A DNA stretch of 64,000 nucleotides from Phyllostachys edulis. Lineage: Eukaryota > Streptophyta > Magnoliopsida > Poales > Poaceae. The DNA lies in contig CM070568.1 of the NCBI GenBank assembly GCA_036346405.1, positions 29,361,072 through 29,425,071 of the forward strand, read 5' to 3'. The position numbers were made by a program, and so were the translations under genes. Under the pieces are notes generated by a model. The model was not told where the DNA came from. It did not search any database and was given only the letters and a program-made list of their open reading frames with translations. Shown here one piece after another: positions 1 through 12,697 of this stretch; the first letter of the stretch is position 1, and each line of letters opens with the position of its first letter.

Positions 1-1880
1 TCGGTCGGATTGCGAATCATACAATCTGGTGAGGATCAACGTCCCACCTTGGTTCCGACCGAGTCGTGCCCTGAGGCACTTGAAGGAGATGAATCCCTCG
101 AGGTAATAGAACATTTTGGAGTCATATATGTACGAAATTTTTTTTAGATAAAAGGATTTCTTCACCTAATCAAATTTGTTCTTTGATTTAGGTGGATAAG
201 CCTGAAGGCCCGCAGAATGTAACTGCGGAGGCTGTAGACTCCAGAGTGGTCGTGCACGACCTTACGGTTATTCTTGAAACAATCGATCCGGAGATTGAAG
301 AAACCACTCCCTCAGGCCGGATAGTCGGGAATGTGGACCTTGACGAACCGGTCGAGGACATAGCTTCCGACATCTTGTTGGAGGATGTGAGGTTCAACAA
401 ACCTGGCCGGTCGTAACCAAAGAAAATTGGAAGAGAAGAAAAGGAAGGCTAGCGGCACAGATTTCTCTCTGGCGCGTTTCAGAGTCAAATCCCGGAAATT
501 AACAAGGTATGTACAAATGAAAGCGATCGTATAAGTATGTATCTTTAATAATTCCTTGATGATTTGATATTTTGAACTTCCCATCTTCGGTTTGCATAGG
601 TCTTCTGGTGTTCCGGTCATTTCCGACCAGGTTCTTCCTGAGGACCTAGCACCTGTGGAAGTTCCCGACCAGAGCACTTCTCGGGACAAAGTTCTGAGAA
701 GTAGTGGTCGAAGAAGCCCCGGCGGTGACAAGAACAACGGTGAGTTGGATCCTTTGGTGATTGAAACCCCTACGTGGAGGTAGATGCCTCGAGAGGTCTC
801 AACAGTTCGATCATCGCCGATAACCCTTCCCAACCTAACAAGTTCCTTTTCGTCCCCGATTCGCCGAGGATAAGGAGCTTGATGAGGCGTGTAAAGTATC
901 GGATACTCGGCTCAAGATGCACCTCGATTTGATTTTTGCGGTTATAATGACCGAACAATTCGGGTAAGTATTCTCGACCGGTTACATAACTCTTTTTACA
1001 AAGTTTATAAGGAACTTAAGAAAGAGAATGCTAATTGTGTAGCATTTGGTCGAGAACTTTCTTTGTGATCGGAGGATGACCCAAATGAGTTAAGGACTTG
1101 GAGCAAAAGCACTCGAGTTGGAAAGTAAGAACTTTTCCTTTTAAACTTCGCTTTCTTCTTCAATACTTTGCTCCTCTACAATTATTCTCCTTATCGCATT
1201 CGATAGATCTGGAGAAAATAAAAGAGGAGGTTGTGAGAAAGCCAAGACAACTTTTCTTGAAGAAGAAAGAAATAAAGCTAAGGACCGATCATTTCTTTGA
1301 AGCAAGTTCACTAAGGACCTATTGATCGTTGAAGCAACGACCAAATATGAAACACTTAGCAAAACAAATAAAGGTAATATGTCGTAAAACTTGATTTTCC
1401 CTTCAATGATGCTTGTGTTCATTAAGCGATTTGTTTTTGCAGAGCAAACGCAAATGCTAAGCAGAGTAAAGAAAACTCAAATTTGAGCAGATAAGGAGGC
1501 GCTCTTGCTCAAAATATTGATGAAAAGATTCATACTTTGAACAAGATGATCTTTGATTTGGGATCGAGGATCAAGCGTGCCTATCTTAAGAGATCCAATA
1601 GAGAAAATGAACTATTTGGGTCAACTTCTAGGGGATCTTAAAGTTACGTCAAAACTACTCGGACGAATTATGCCTGGCCCTAAAAGCAGGTGTTGCAAGT
1701 GGAGTTAGTTTTGCTTTGGCAAAAGCCGAAAGCTTCCGACCCTCCATTGATCTCCAAGCTGTTAAAGATGACTTCAATCGCCCACTGAGGAGGCGACCAA
1801 GTTCATGGAAGAACTCGGGCCACTCGGAGATATAGTTGTAGAGGAGATGGAGGTCGAATCTCCGACAAGCGATAGTTAGG
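1..1880 (+). pseudogene. Tat antisense gene remnant, C-terminal exons (element A)
   Basis: Coding-like blocks lie on the strand opposite to gag-pol and are separated by intron-like spacers. Position 1 to about 110 is open in frame 1 and ends before a GTAATA donor. An intron-like AT-rich stretch ends in TTTGATTTAG at about 191. The next block reads VDKPEGPQNVTAEAV onward to a stop at 414-416, and a frame change there continues the coding. Further blocks start after TTTGCATAG (about 600) and at about 784. Charged, low-complexity composition resembles the C-terminal half of the 'putative gypsy type transposon' proteins annotated in grasses. The N-terminal domain is outside the window. The exon-intron reading is inferred from splice-like dinucleotides and frame only. 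Confidence 0.55.
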
Positions 1881-2942
1881 CGGGGAATATTTCTTAGAGT
1901 AGGTTCTGCAAGTGTAAAAATATTTGAATATCTATGAAAACTTACCTTTTATGTCATTGACAAAGCTTTTGTTTATCTGTTTGACTTTTTAAAATTCTCA
2001 GATATTTCCTAGCCCCAACGCTTGATAGTAGAAGAACGTTCTTGTACAAGCGGTGAGCCAAGAAAGAGAATAAAAAGAGGTCATAACCATGTATGTGAGT
2101 TTTGAAGGTATGTTTGGACATGTAAGACAAAATCGATCGTTCTTGAGATTAGGAAATCAAATGTGGTCAGACTAACAGATGATTTCGACTAGTTATAGAT
2201 CTTTGTTTGTCATAATGGAAATACCAATCAAAAACACTATATATGGTCGGAAAAAGACTTTGTCAAACTTGACATAAGAAGAAATGCAAATATGTATGCA
2301 ACAAATTATAAGTGAACTTTGTTTATATCTATTGTCCCATAACTGCGGTGGAACTAATGCTAAGACACGAAGGCATACGACACATTTCTTGAAACGTGTT
2401 CAAATTCTGTATCCGACTGGTAGCGAGGATCGTAAGAAAAGAACCGTCGCTAGGAAGCTCCTTCCAGTGGGCAGGACCACGTGCGAAAAAGGAGAGACTT
2501 CGACTAGGAGGCTTTCCGTGTCCCACCAAAGAGCTGACAAGAATAGACCGAATCGTGAAATAATGAAGCATAATCTCCAAAATCGTAAGCATATCATTCA
2601 TGAGATAGGTAGTTGTGTGGTGCTCTGATTACTCATTTTCTTAAAAAAAAAGTGTAGTCGCGCGTGGGAATCATTTGAAAAAATGCTCACGACTAGGACC
2701 ATAGAGTATCAGAGATCCTTATAAAGGATATCGGAGAGAAAAATGTCTTCTCCGACCAGACTAACAATAATAAACGACTGAATGTAGGTGTATATATATA
2801 AGCAAGGTTGCACTTCTTAATTAATTAATGAATTTAATGAAATTGAAATTGAAAGAAATGAAAGAATGAAAATTAAACATAGAACTTACGCAATTGATCG
2901 ATGTTCCAAGAATTTGACAAAATTTGCCCATCGACATAGCCA
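1881..2942. other. Non-coding spacer of element A
   Basis: AT-rich sequence between the antisense-gene end and the integrase C-terminus. ORFs near 2284-2628 exist on both strands but neither resembles a known domain. I see no gene here. Confidence 0.5.
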
Positions 2943-4092
2943 TCAGACGGAACACGGTCGGGTTACTTCGACCACGATGTAAGGACCTTCCCATTTAGGA
3001 GAAAGTTTATTGCGATTTGTTTGGCTCTGAATTTTTCTCGAGAACGGATCACCTCTGACAAGGTCATGAGGTCGCACTTTACGACTATGGTACCTTCGCA
3101 TGGCTTGTTGGTAGGCTAGCGATCGTACAAGGGCTTGGTTTAAATCGTTCTTCAAGGAAATCGGCGTCGTCGAGTCGTCGTTCATTCGATCATTTTCGTC
3201 AAAACGATCGATTCGGCGAGCCAATTTTGAGTTACGGAGGAAGCATGGCTTCAAACCATAAACCAAAAAGAATGGAGTTTCACGGTCGCACGATCGGTCG
3301 TGGTTGAACGACCCATAACACGAGGGAAGTTCTTTAACCCAAGCGCTGACCGTTTGATTAAGCGGTCGAATACTCGGCGTTTGATCCCACGCATAAGGAT
3401 ACCATTAGCCGCTCAAGCGCTCCGTTGCTCTGCGGATGTGCAATGAAGCAAAATGAATTTTGACACTAAGTTCATCGCAGAACTCCGGAATTGATCACCG
3501 GAGAATCGGGAACCATTATCTGTGATGATCTGTTGGGTACACCAAATCGCGTGATCACATTTTTCAAGAGAAATCTCTTAGCGGCCTCAGTTGTTATTTT
3601 AACAACTGGCTCGGCTTCAATCCATTTTGTAAACGTGTCAATCATGACGAAAAGGAATTGAAACCCCGGTGCTCTTGGGAAAGGTCCCGAATGTCTAGTC
3701 CCTGTGTTACAAAAGGCCAAGAAAGAGGAATTGTTTGTAAGGCTTGTCTTTGGTGATGTACTTATCGACTATAAACCGACATTGTACACACTTCGTCACA
3801 AGCTCTTTTGCATCATGAAGGCGGTTGGCGATAAGAATAGCCTTGCCTAAGGCTTTACCGACTGTGGTTACTCAGAGGAATGGTGTGCTCCAGAGACGCC
3901 TTCATGGATTTCGGTTAGCAATCTAATGCCATCCGTTTGAGATATGCATCTCATCAACACTCCATGAGATCCTCGTTTATACAAGATACGTTCGATTAGA
4001 GTGTATGATTTGGCTTTTCGTGCTATACGATCAGCCTCTACATCATCTTCTGGAATTGTGTCATGCTGAAGATAATTGTAGATCGATGTCAT
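2943..4092 (-). pseudogene. Integrase of element A (degenerate)
   Basis: Three minus-strand segments give integrase from N- to C-terminus. 3868-4092 carries the start of the zinc-binding region (RLLTEIHEGVSGAH). 3472-3720 carries the core stretch FVMIDTFTKWIEAEPV typical of Ty3/gypsy integrases. 2943-3266 carries the C-terminal GPYIVVEV-type tail after a KLSPKWEGPY motif. The segments lie in different frames with gaps between them, so the enzyme cannot be made. The function in an intact element would be insertion of cDNA into the host chromosome. Confidence 0.85.
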
Positions 4093-4208
4093 CTAGTCTC
4101 TACCGTGATCGTGACAGCGCCAACCGTCAACGACCTGTGGAGCATCCATGTTTCCTTGATTAGTTTGTTCAACTTGCAAAGAATCATGTATGTTCTCGGA
4201 AGGCTCAA

Positions 4209-5000
4209 CTACCGAGGGTGAATTGAGTTGCTCGAGAAAAACTCCAAGGCGGGGACGGTCGACCTCGTGGAGGCCATCCGTGCCAACTGGTCTGCCAGAA
4301 AGTTTTCCTTTCTAGGAATATGTTGGATCTGAAAACCGAAGAAGTGCTTTTCAAGTTTTCGTACTTCCGCCAGATAAGATGACATCTTGGTACTCGAGCA
4401 TTGATACTCTTTCCCCACTTGATTCGCTACTAGTTGAGAATCGCCTTTCACTAATGTCTGCGAATCCCGAGAGCGAGCCGCCGAGTCTGCCGATAAACCT
4501 TCATATTACGCCACATTATTGGTGGCGGGAAAATTTAACCGATGGCGTGCTTGATGTGTTCGCCAATGAGGGATATCAAGACCACTCCGGCCCCGATCCT
4601 TGTAACATCAAGGAACCGTCGAATACATTGTCCACTCGTCGTGGTGTTCGTACTCGGGTCCTTGGGTGGGTTCGAGGTTTGTCCATTCGCAATGAATTAC
4701 GCTATTGCACGACTTTATTGTTGTTAAGTGAAATAAAATGGAGATCGAACGCCCTAGCTCGACCGCCCATTTGGCTATTAGCCCCGATGATTCCTGTTTC
4801 TAAGGACTTGACCAAGGGATATCCGGTAGAGTACGACCACTTTGTGGGCTCGAAAGTAGTGCCTTAGCTTCCTTGAAGACATAAGGAGGCCATAGAGCAA
4901 CTTTTGTACTGTGGGTATCTTTCCTTTGGTCCATGTAAGACTTCGCTACGTAATAGGCCGGTCGTTGGATATTATTCCTTTCTACAACCAAGACACCGCT
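4209..5000 (-). pseudogene. RNase H region of element A (degenerate)
   Basis: 4209-4451 on the minus strand reads KGDSQLVANQVGKEYQC and then IQHIPRKENFLADQLARMAS. These are hallmark RNase H motifs of Tat elements: the KGDSQLV strand and the terminal N-x-x-AD-x-LA motif. 4800-4991 reads YYVAKSYMDQRKD and belongs to the connection between RT and RNase H. Frames differ between the two parts. RNase H would remove the RNA template during cDNA synthesis. Confidence 0.8.
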
Positions 5001-5002
5001 AA

Positions 5003-5928
5003 CTATGCGTGGTGTTCTTTGCCACGTAAATTAGCAATGTTTCTCCCGATCTCGGAGAAACTAAGACCGGGTACTCGTAAGGTACTTTTTGAGTTCCTCA
5101 AAGGCATCGTTTGCCTCTTTAGTCCACGAAACTCCCATGTTTCCAAGAAGTTTAAAGAAAGGTAATCCTTTTTCCCTAATCTTGCTATGAAGCGGCTTAA
5201 CGACGCCATCTGACCAGATTAGTTTTGGACTTCCTTCTTAGGTGGTCGGAGGGCGATCAGTCGATGGCGCAATTTTTCTTTGGATTAGCTTCAATACCTC
5301 TAGCGAAACTAGGAAACCAGCGGTTTTCAGCGAAACTCGAACACACACTTTTAGGATTTAACTTGAGGTTATGTCTTCTCAAGTTGTTAAAGGTTTCTTG
5401 TAAGTCGAGAATGTGGTCGCCGTTGGTGGTCTTTACGACGGATCGTCAACATAAGCTTCTAGATTCCGACCGATTTGTGGACTAAAAGTTTTTGCATCAA
5501 CCTTTGAAAAGTTGCACCAAAGATTTTTGAGACCAAATGGCATCTTAATATAACATAAAGTACCATATGGGGTGATGAAGGAAGTTTTCTCCTCATCTTC
5601 TTTACACATACTAATCTGGTGGTACCTCGAATCGCATCTAAAAACTTAGTAACTCGCACCCAGAAGTAGAGTCTACTAGTTGATCAATGCGGGGAAGGGG
5701 AAAGTCATCCTTCGGACAAGCTTTATTAAGATCTGTAAAGTCGATACACATTCGCCATTTCCCATTATTTTTCCTAACCATTACAGGATTAGCAAGCCAC
5801 TGTGGGTGGTTGACTTCACGAATAAATCCTGCCTGGAGAAGCTTGTCAATCTCCGACTGGATTGCTTCCTTCCGATCGGGTGCAAAACGTCGTAGTTTAC
5901 CTTGATCGGTTTTTATCGGTGAGAGCAA
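5003..5928 (-). pseudogene. Reverse transcriptase of element A (degenerate)
   Basis: 5638-5928 on the minus strand reads EIDKLLQAGFIREV, then NPVMVRKNNGKWRMCIDF, then LNKACPKDDFPLPRID, the conserved N-terminal blocks of Ty3/gypsy RT. 5459-5659 continues in another frame with FGATFQRLMQKLL. 5003-5209 matches the thumb/connection region (LSRFIARLGKK). The YxDD catalytic block is not in an open frame. The pieces are colinear but split by frameshifts. Confidence 0.88.
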
Positions 5929-6800
5929 GCACGTGCTCGATCACCTCGGGGACTCGGGCATATCGGACGCTTGCCAAGCAAACACGTCTTGATTTGCTCG
6001 GAGGAAGGAGACGGCGACTCTTCCTATTTAGGGTCGAGTCTTGCCCGACCGTAATCTTCTGGCGGTTGGATCTGGTTGTCTGACCCATGTGACGACTTGA
6101 CGCTGTCCGGGAAGCGCTTTTGTCGAGTAGTACCTCCTTGGTGCAGTCGGATGGTTTGGGCGTCATCTTTGGCTTCGAGTGCTTGACTGCATGGGAGACG
6201 GATTAACCTCTCGGTGGAAGTTCATCAACGGCAAAGGATTTCGATCGCATCGTAAGCCATTTTCGATCTCCTCGGTGTGATGACTCCTTCGCCCCGGCAT
6301 TTTCAAACTTTGATAACCGTAATGCGTGGCTATCAAGAATTTTGCTAATCTTTGGTCGAATCGAGGATTCCGTTGTATCTTGATTCAAGTTTACTACATC
6401 AAACGAGATCTTCTCTGTTCGAAATTGTCGTTTTTCCAAACGTCACCGGTAAGGAAACTTGTCCTATCGGTTTAGCGGTAGAACCCTAACTATGCCATGA
6501 AAAGCATATTTCATGTGTTTCACCTTTGACATGGGGACTGCATTTCTTCTAAAGCTCCTACAAATAATATATTCAAGGAACTACCCCATCCACTAAGACC
6601 CGATTAACCCGACAATTATTAATAGTTGGTTCAACGACGATGGGGAACCTACCCTCGAGTCGATGGGATGGTGTAGTCGTCTTTCTTTGAAGGAAATGCG
6701 GTGTCCGACCACTTGAGTGCTTGATTACGCTTGGAGATTCGACGAGGTTGACCTCCCACCCATGGCCTTGAGATGACGTCTGGACTCGTATGAAGAAGAT
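5929..6800 (-). pseudogene. Aspartic protease region of element A (degenerate)
   Basis: Minus-strand sequence ending near 6575 reads INNCRVNRVLVDGVVP; the VNRVLVDG portion matches the protease active-site strand of Tat elements, in which an aspartate is followed by glycine. 6203-6439 reads RTEKISFDVVNLN, a motif that follows protease in this lineage. Reading frames break between them. Confidence 0.7.
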
Positions 6801-6810
6801 CCTCCAAAAA

Positions 6811-9141
6811 TCATGTTGATCGTGTGTGTTGGGGATCCCGGTACTCCATCTCCTCGTCGCCATCCTTGTCCTTTTGGAGCTCGTTTCTCCATGTTCTGTA
6901 TTCTTTGAAATGGTCCTTACCCGCATAATAATCCTCCGCTTTCTTACGCGAGACACGACAGTCGCAGATCATGCCCTCGTCACCGGTGAAGTGGACACCA
7001 CTTCTTATTCGTGCAGAATCCTTCGGTCGGAACTTTTGCTTTGCTTCGACCAAGCATAGTCCTTCTTGCCCTTCCCGATCTTATGCAGAACGGCGAGGAC
7101 TTCTTTGTCGTCGGTCTGCGGTTCTTTTTCTTCTTGAGAGACTTCTTGTTCTTTTTCTCCTGTTTGTCGAGCAAAGGTCGGGGAATCTTGTCTTCCGATC
7201 GATGGCTTCACACCACTCGATTGCTTCACTATCGATGGCATATTTGTCCGCCATATCAAAAAGCTCAACGGTTGTTCTTGGAGGGTTCATTGCTATGTCC
7301 TCCGTAAACCGCCGATTCCTTAGACCTGCTTTTAAAAGCTCAATAACAGAGGACTCTGCGACTTGGTATAGAGTTCTGAACTTTGTGAACCTCTTGATAT
7401 ATTGACGTAAAGTCTCATCACATCCTCGCTGGATTCGTGGAGATCGTCCTCCTTCCTGTATCGTCGACGCACTCGAAGTTGGCAATCGAAGATCACGAGT
7501 TGTTCCCAAGTATATATGGATCCGGCCGGTAAGTTTAACAACCACGGCCGCGGCGGAACCTTCGAGCACGGTGGGTAAATAGTTGGCCATTACATTCTCA
7601 TCGCCACCAAAGACCACGATAGCGGTGGTATATATTTGGAGAAATTCCAATGGGTTTTGAGTTCCATTGAATTTGTCCAAGTTGGCTTGATCGGAATCAA
7701 GCTAGGCTAACGCACGCCTTGGAGCCCAAAGCAGAGAAGGCTCGACAACCTGTGATTGATTCATGGCGCCTTCTCTAGGAAGGTGCGGATTATAATCGGT
7801 CGAGACCGATCCCTAAGATTGGCACGCTGGAACTCCGGTGTCGATCCGGCCGTGGACATTGATATGATGTCCACGATCGCCACTTGGTTCAAACGATGTC
7901 GGAGATCGTTAGGTCCTAGTGGTGGTTCTTCTCGACGCAGGGATGGAGTATCCTCTTGAAATAGCCTTCTCCTCGTGACTCCTTGGTCGGAATCGCCGAG
8001 GAGGTCTTGGTATCGATCGCTCTCTGGTATGACCATGCTATCCCCTCCGAGGGAGGCGTTGGGGCGAAGTCCTAGTCGACTTCTGAACCCCTCTGTTCTC
8101 GATCGCTTCCGTCACGCATGGTCTATTGGAGAATTTCGATACGACCTCGAGTTGTACAAAACTAGGCGTTCTTCTAGAGCAGATCGAATTATTTAACATG
8201 TTTTGAATACGTCGCAAGTTTTGTACGATTCTATCAAGGTCTCGTGGTAGTTCATCTTGGTCGTGGGTGTACCGTCTGAACCTTCCCCGACCTTCGGATT
8301 TGTCCGATCTGTCGCTACCTCTGGGTGGGCGATGCGAGCGAGTTAAGCGATTGACGTCGATTAGTTCCGTTGCCTCCGGAAGTTGGTGCTTGACGGCCCG
8401 GATCATCTCTAACAACACGTGATGGCGTGGTAGAGAGTGTAGGACCGTCGCGGGCATCTTGATCTTCATCTCCGATCGCGTTGACCTCGTGGTTCCAAAG
8501 ATTGATCTTCCGATGAGCTTCCATCGTAACTAATGGAGAGCTTGTCGATTATTCGCGAAATTTTTCACGATGGAGATCGGTCGGAGATGAGCACTTCTCG
8601 AGGTCTTCTCGGCTGATCCGATGAACCGCCGATCGTATCTCGAGTGTGATCATCCCCACATGGCCTCGACGGTGGAGGTTTTATCGACACCGCTACGGTG
8701 ACGGTTGACTCTGGAATTGCCGAAGCGAAGGAGAGTATCTTTCACCATGATTTCATCAATGGTATATAGTTTTCGGGTGATGAGGTGAAACTTCTTCACT
8801 GCTTTCGCGGTCGAAAAGGCCGCTTGAGAGATCCTCCGGCATTCGAATCGGTGAACGGCGGTTCTCTGATTGCGCCACCGTAGTGGCGGCGATCTTCATC
8901 CATCCGACGACCTCGCTAACGCCGGCGACGCGCGAGCCGGTGGAGGAGGATGAGGAGGATGACTGCCATTTTCTTCCATGGCGCGATACATCCTTCCATG
9001 TCGAGGTTGGCGTAGTCCGCCAAATCGAACCGCTTTCCTCATCCCAAACTCGGGCATAGTCGCATGAGCGATTGCGAGTTTTTGGGCGAGGATTTTCTTG
9101 AGCGAAAAAAAAATTTCTTGAAACTTCGCCTTCTTCCCCAC
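6811..9141 (-). pseudogene. gag polyprotein of element A (degenerate)
   Basis: The first ATG after the primer-binding site lies at 9141 on the minus strand (MGKKAKFQEIFF). The retrotransposon gag domain is clear at 7081-7680: DKFNGTQNPLEFLQIYTTAI, GGDENVMANYLPTVLEG, then ETLRQYIKRFTKFR. Its middle part shifts frame: 7332-7541 carries PAGSIYTWEQL. 6811-7053 holds a remnant of the zinc-knuckle area with several cysteines and histidines but no intact CCHC motif. Gag would form the particle and bind RNA. Confidence 0.8.
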
Positions 9142-9155
9142 TGACGGCGCCCGGT
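9142..9155 (-). promoter_or_regulatory. Primer-binding-site-like motif of element A
   Basis: On the minus strand the LTR end is followed by ACCGGGCGCCGTCAGTGGGG. The GGCGCCG...GTGGGG core sits at this position in RIRE2-like Tat elements. The tRNA it pairs with was not determined. Confidence 0.65.
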
Positions 9156-9864
9156 TGTCGACGATCGAATCGCCGATCTTACTTAAAATAAACGAGGAAA
9201 ATGACGTGGAATATCACGGAATGGAATGGGGTCGCTCTTTATTGATATGAACTGGATTTACAAGATGTGGCTAAGTACTACCTGAATTACATCAATGGAG
9301 GAATGTAGCAAGACAATCGGACTTAGAATATGAGTCTAAGGTGATTATCTAGCTTCTAATTCCACCGCTTAGGCTTCAGGCATATCTTTGCCTTGGCCTT
9401 GTTTTGTGTGTCGCCTATCGTCTCCTTCTTGTCTCTGTTGTTGTCTCTTGTGCTTCACCTTTAAATAACTTCCAAGAGGTGGCGATTACTCTGGAGAAGA
9501 CGTCCTCGGTGAAGCGTTACGGTTTGAACGGTAGAGAAGTTAGCAATGTGCTAACTTCCTTGCGTTTCTTGTGAAAAGCTTAACCGTAGGGTGGTTAATA
9601 GTCGATGTCTCAGGGTTGTACCATCGCATGGTTTGGAGCATTATAACACGTGTTCCATTCATCATACGATAAGAAATACCGATTCAAGAATTTTACGGCG
9701 GTTATCCGGTGGGATGGCACAAAGCCTCATCCCACAGTGTACCCATAAGTAACCTCTGGAATACTAACGACCGGGAGGTCGTCAGTCTTAGGGGTTACGA
9801 CCATGAAGACGTATGGTCTTTTATTATATATTAAAATAATACATAGATGTTTTAATCCTCGTCA
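9156..9864 (-). repeat. 5' LTR of element A (709 bp)
   Basis: Bounded on the plus strand by TGTCGACGATC and ATCCTCGTCA, that is TG...CA. The ends match those of the solo LTR at 39064-39787 (TGTTGACGATC...CTCATCA), which has a target duplication, and this supports the boundary choice. Near its right end it holds two short inverted motifs (ACGACC/GGTCGT around 9768-9785 and GACCAT/ATGGTC around 9800-9820). These are related to, but not organised as, the 29-bp hairpin array of element B. Confidence 0.75.
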
Positions 9865-11279
9865 GAGCTCCACGTTGACACGACAACCTGAGCAAGAAAG
9901 CAAACAATGGGTGGTCGGGATAGGTTGCATAGGCACATTAGATGCTAATACCGGAAGGAATTGATGATTAACTCACCAGGCCGGAGATGAGAACAAAAGG
10001 AGCGAAGTTGACCGGAGTTGAAAAAAATCCAAATCCTCGATACCCTATGAATCAAAAGACAAATTGATTGAGGGTTTTTTTGCTTCTAGCATCAAAGGAC
10101 ATGAGATGACACACTTGATTAAGGGTAGAACTCACCAGACAAAGGGGTGACGCGGGAATGGCACTTAGAGCGCGCTCGGAGCCAGCCGAAAGATAACCTC
10201 GTGGTCCGGGAGCTACGGCCAAAACCAAGAACTCACATTAGCGCCATGGATATGACATGGTAAAAGAGAAAGAATGGCACAGAATCGAGAGGATACACTT
10301 CGGTGAGGAGAAAGAAACAATGGCCGCACTGATTCGGCTGAGAGAAAAGTGAGATGGTTTTGATGATCCTTCACAACTGCAAAAGGCACACCGTCGACCC
10401 GTGGCGACACTAGGCTAGGCGGCGTCATCAGCGGTGAAGATTCGTGGCATTTGCATGCACCGAAATGCGCGGACGTGACGCCACCTCACGCTCGATGCGC
10501 TCGGAGCTGGCGTGGTGTTAATGGCGCAGAGAAGACGAGAGGGAGAGAGGCTGACGAATGGATCTAGGTTGTCAATCTCAGCGGTAAAACAACGCGGTTG
10601 GTCTGGTGCGGCGAGCGAACGGGTGTGGTTGGACCAAGCCCTATAGCTCACTCGGTCGGTCCGAAAAATTCCTCGGTCACTCCGAACATTTCTCGATCAG
10701 TCTGAATGTTTCTCGGTCGGTCCGAACGTTTCCTCGGTCGGTCCAAAGTGCTCTCAGTTGGGTCTAGCCAAGTTAGTGGTTTAGGGTTGGTCCGAAAGGG
10801 TTTAGCCGAGTCGGAATGATTGACCGGATCAAATTCAAACTTCAAAAGTTTGATCGGTGGGTTAAAAATATCAAATAAATTTATAAAAATTTGAAAATTT
10901 TTAGGGATGATACTGGGATGATATAGATCCCATATAAATTTTAAAATCTCACTATTCATGATTTAAATACTTAATTTAAAAATCCTTAGCCGAATTGGTT
11001 TAAATAATGAACATAGATTTTTCTTAAGGTTAAACTGATCTCCAAAAATATGAGAAAAAAATATATTAATTCATGATAATTGATCTGGTATTTGATTAAA
11101 TTGTTTTCTAGAGTTCTTTACAAGCATTAACTTAAATTTTCTTTTGGAGTTTCTTTTCAAGTTTTAAATTTGAGTTGAAGTTGTTGTTTTCAAATGCAAC
11201 CATTTGTGCAAAGATTCAAAATGTCGTGTATGCTCATGAAATGCATATAATTACCATTTATTTAAAATGAGGCATTACA
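9865..11279 (-). repeat. Chromovirus-type LTR, minus orientation (partial)
   Basis: On the minus strand the segment begins TGTAATGCCTCATTTTAA at 11279, the usual start of Tekay/RIRE3-type LTRs. It runs through an AT-rich part into a GC-rich part toward 9865. The low-coordinate boundary is not defined: element A has inserted here or lies next to it, and no terminal CA could be fixed. No coding sequence is recognised. Confidence 0.55.
10655..10760. repeat. 20-bp minisatellite (about 5 copies)
   Basis: Consecutive copies of a unit like CTCGGTCGGTCCGAACGTTT appear: CTCGGTCGGTCCGAAAAATT, CTCGGTCACTCCGAACATTT, CTCGATCAGTCTGAATGTTT, and two more. It lies inside the chromovirus LTR fragment. Confidence 0.8.
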
Positions 11280-11280
11280 A

Positions 11281-12697
11281 AAGACATGTTGTGCCCGTGC
11301 CGACCGCCACCTTCACCTCGCTGTTCCCGTCGACCCGATGAGCTCCTCCCATTTTGGCTCATGTCAAAACATGTTCCAAGACACCCCCTTCATTTCCCCT
11401 TACTTGATTCCATCCCCCTTGTAGTGGTTTGACATATTCGACCCCGAACCGTCATCCACGTTGCCAAGTACGAACGCTGTCTACCCACCTCGATTGCTCC
11501 TTCCAATGAAGCTCTTCCTATTTTGAGCGTGTCACGACATGTTCCAGCGCTCAAGGATGCTTCTCCCTCAAACAATTTCATTCTTCCTCCTTAGGAGCAC
11601 TGCGCTTAGCCATCCTCCTCCGTTCTAGCCGAAAATCGCCGCCATGGTCGTCACTCCTCACACGGCTAGTCTCTGATCAATTACATCACACCCGAGCACC
11701 TTCACACCTCCAGACAGAATCCCCCGCCATTAATTGGAGCTTTCCCTCTCCAAAATGTCGCCGCCACGTCGAGCCACCTTGCCACCTCTGAGTGCACATT
11801 GCCAACCTACCTAGGCTCATCTCCACCTCCAATGATGGCTCCGGTGAGCTATCCCTCAACCTCCTTATGGTCGCGCTCTCCCTAATTTTTGCCCCTCTCT
11901 TTCCCGGTGCTGGCACTTCTTTCCTTCCCCAAGGCCGGTCGCCTTTGTCCATCGCAAGAGTGCCAACATGCGCCTCTGCCGACGCTGTGCCCACCCACGA
12001 GATCACCTCCCCCTACTCATTCCATTGTAACCCTCGTTGGTCTCCATCCTCACCACCTCTGCCTGCGCTCGAGCTCGACCTAAAGGCGCCATGGCCGTGG
12101 CTCCCCTCCTCTGTTTCTAATTGGGAGAGATGAAGTCCCTCTATGTCTCCTCTCTCTCCCCATACTCATACGATAGTGGCCCTATTCAATTAAATGTTTA
12201 ATTAGAATTAAGTTAGTAGGATAATTAGTTAATGAACATTTTAATTAGCAATTGCATTTTAACTTAAGTCAATTAGTGATTAAATTAAGGTGATTAGATG
12301 TTAATTAGTACGCCATTAGCATTTAAATTTAAAGAGCAAAATTAATTAGGAATCATTAAAATATAGTTATTTAAATGACATGTAGGCCCTAGGCCATTGC
12401 TAGAATAAAATAATAGTAATAATAATTTATTTGATTAAGTTAATTAGTGTGTCATCATTAATATGAAGATGTTAATTTAAATAGAGATTCCATAAACACA
12501 AAACTTTGTGTCGCTATTAATACATAATTATGCACATAATATGTCAAATGACCAGTGGGCGACATTAATTATTAATTGGATAAATTAATTAATTTAGCTA
12601 AATACATCATTGTCATCGGTTCATAGCTAATTAGCTAACTAAGGTTCAATTGTCAGTTAGCCCCTCATTAGATTTTGATCATTATGCTAATTAGGTC
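11281..12697 (+). repeat. Chromovirus-type LTR fragment, plus orientation
   Basis: A GC-rich part (11281-12130) is followed by an AT-rich part with repeated TTAATTAG words. The block CCCTCAAACAATTTCAT near 11567 recurs at about 59732 inside another chromovirus-like LTR. Several overlapping ORFs here (for example 11792-12133) are pyrimidine-rich shadows. Element B is inserted at 12698. Confidence 0.5.

Larger units (their letters stand above)
1..9864 (-). mobile_element. Ty3/gypsy retrotransposon, Tat lineage (element A), left end outside window
   Basis: A degenerate LTR retrotransposon reading right to left. From high to low coordinate it holds an LTR (9156-9864), a primer-binding-site-like motif, gag, protease, reverse transcriptase, RNase H and integrase, which is the Ty3/gypsy order. 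Plus-strand antisense-gene exons follow at 1-1880. The RIRE2-type motif next to the LTR (GGCGCCGTCAGTGGGG on the minus strand) and the antisense gene beyond integrase both point to the Tat lineage. No second copy of the LTR appears at low coordinate, so the 3' LTR must lie left of position 1. Every domain is broken by stops and frameshifts, so the element is dead. Confidence 0.85.
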
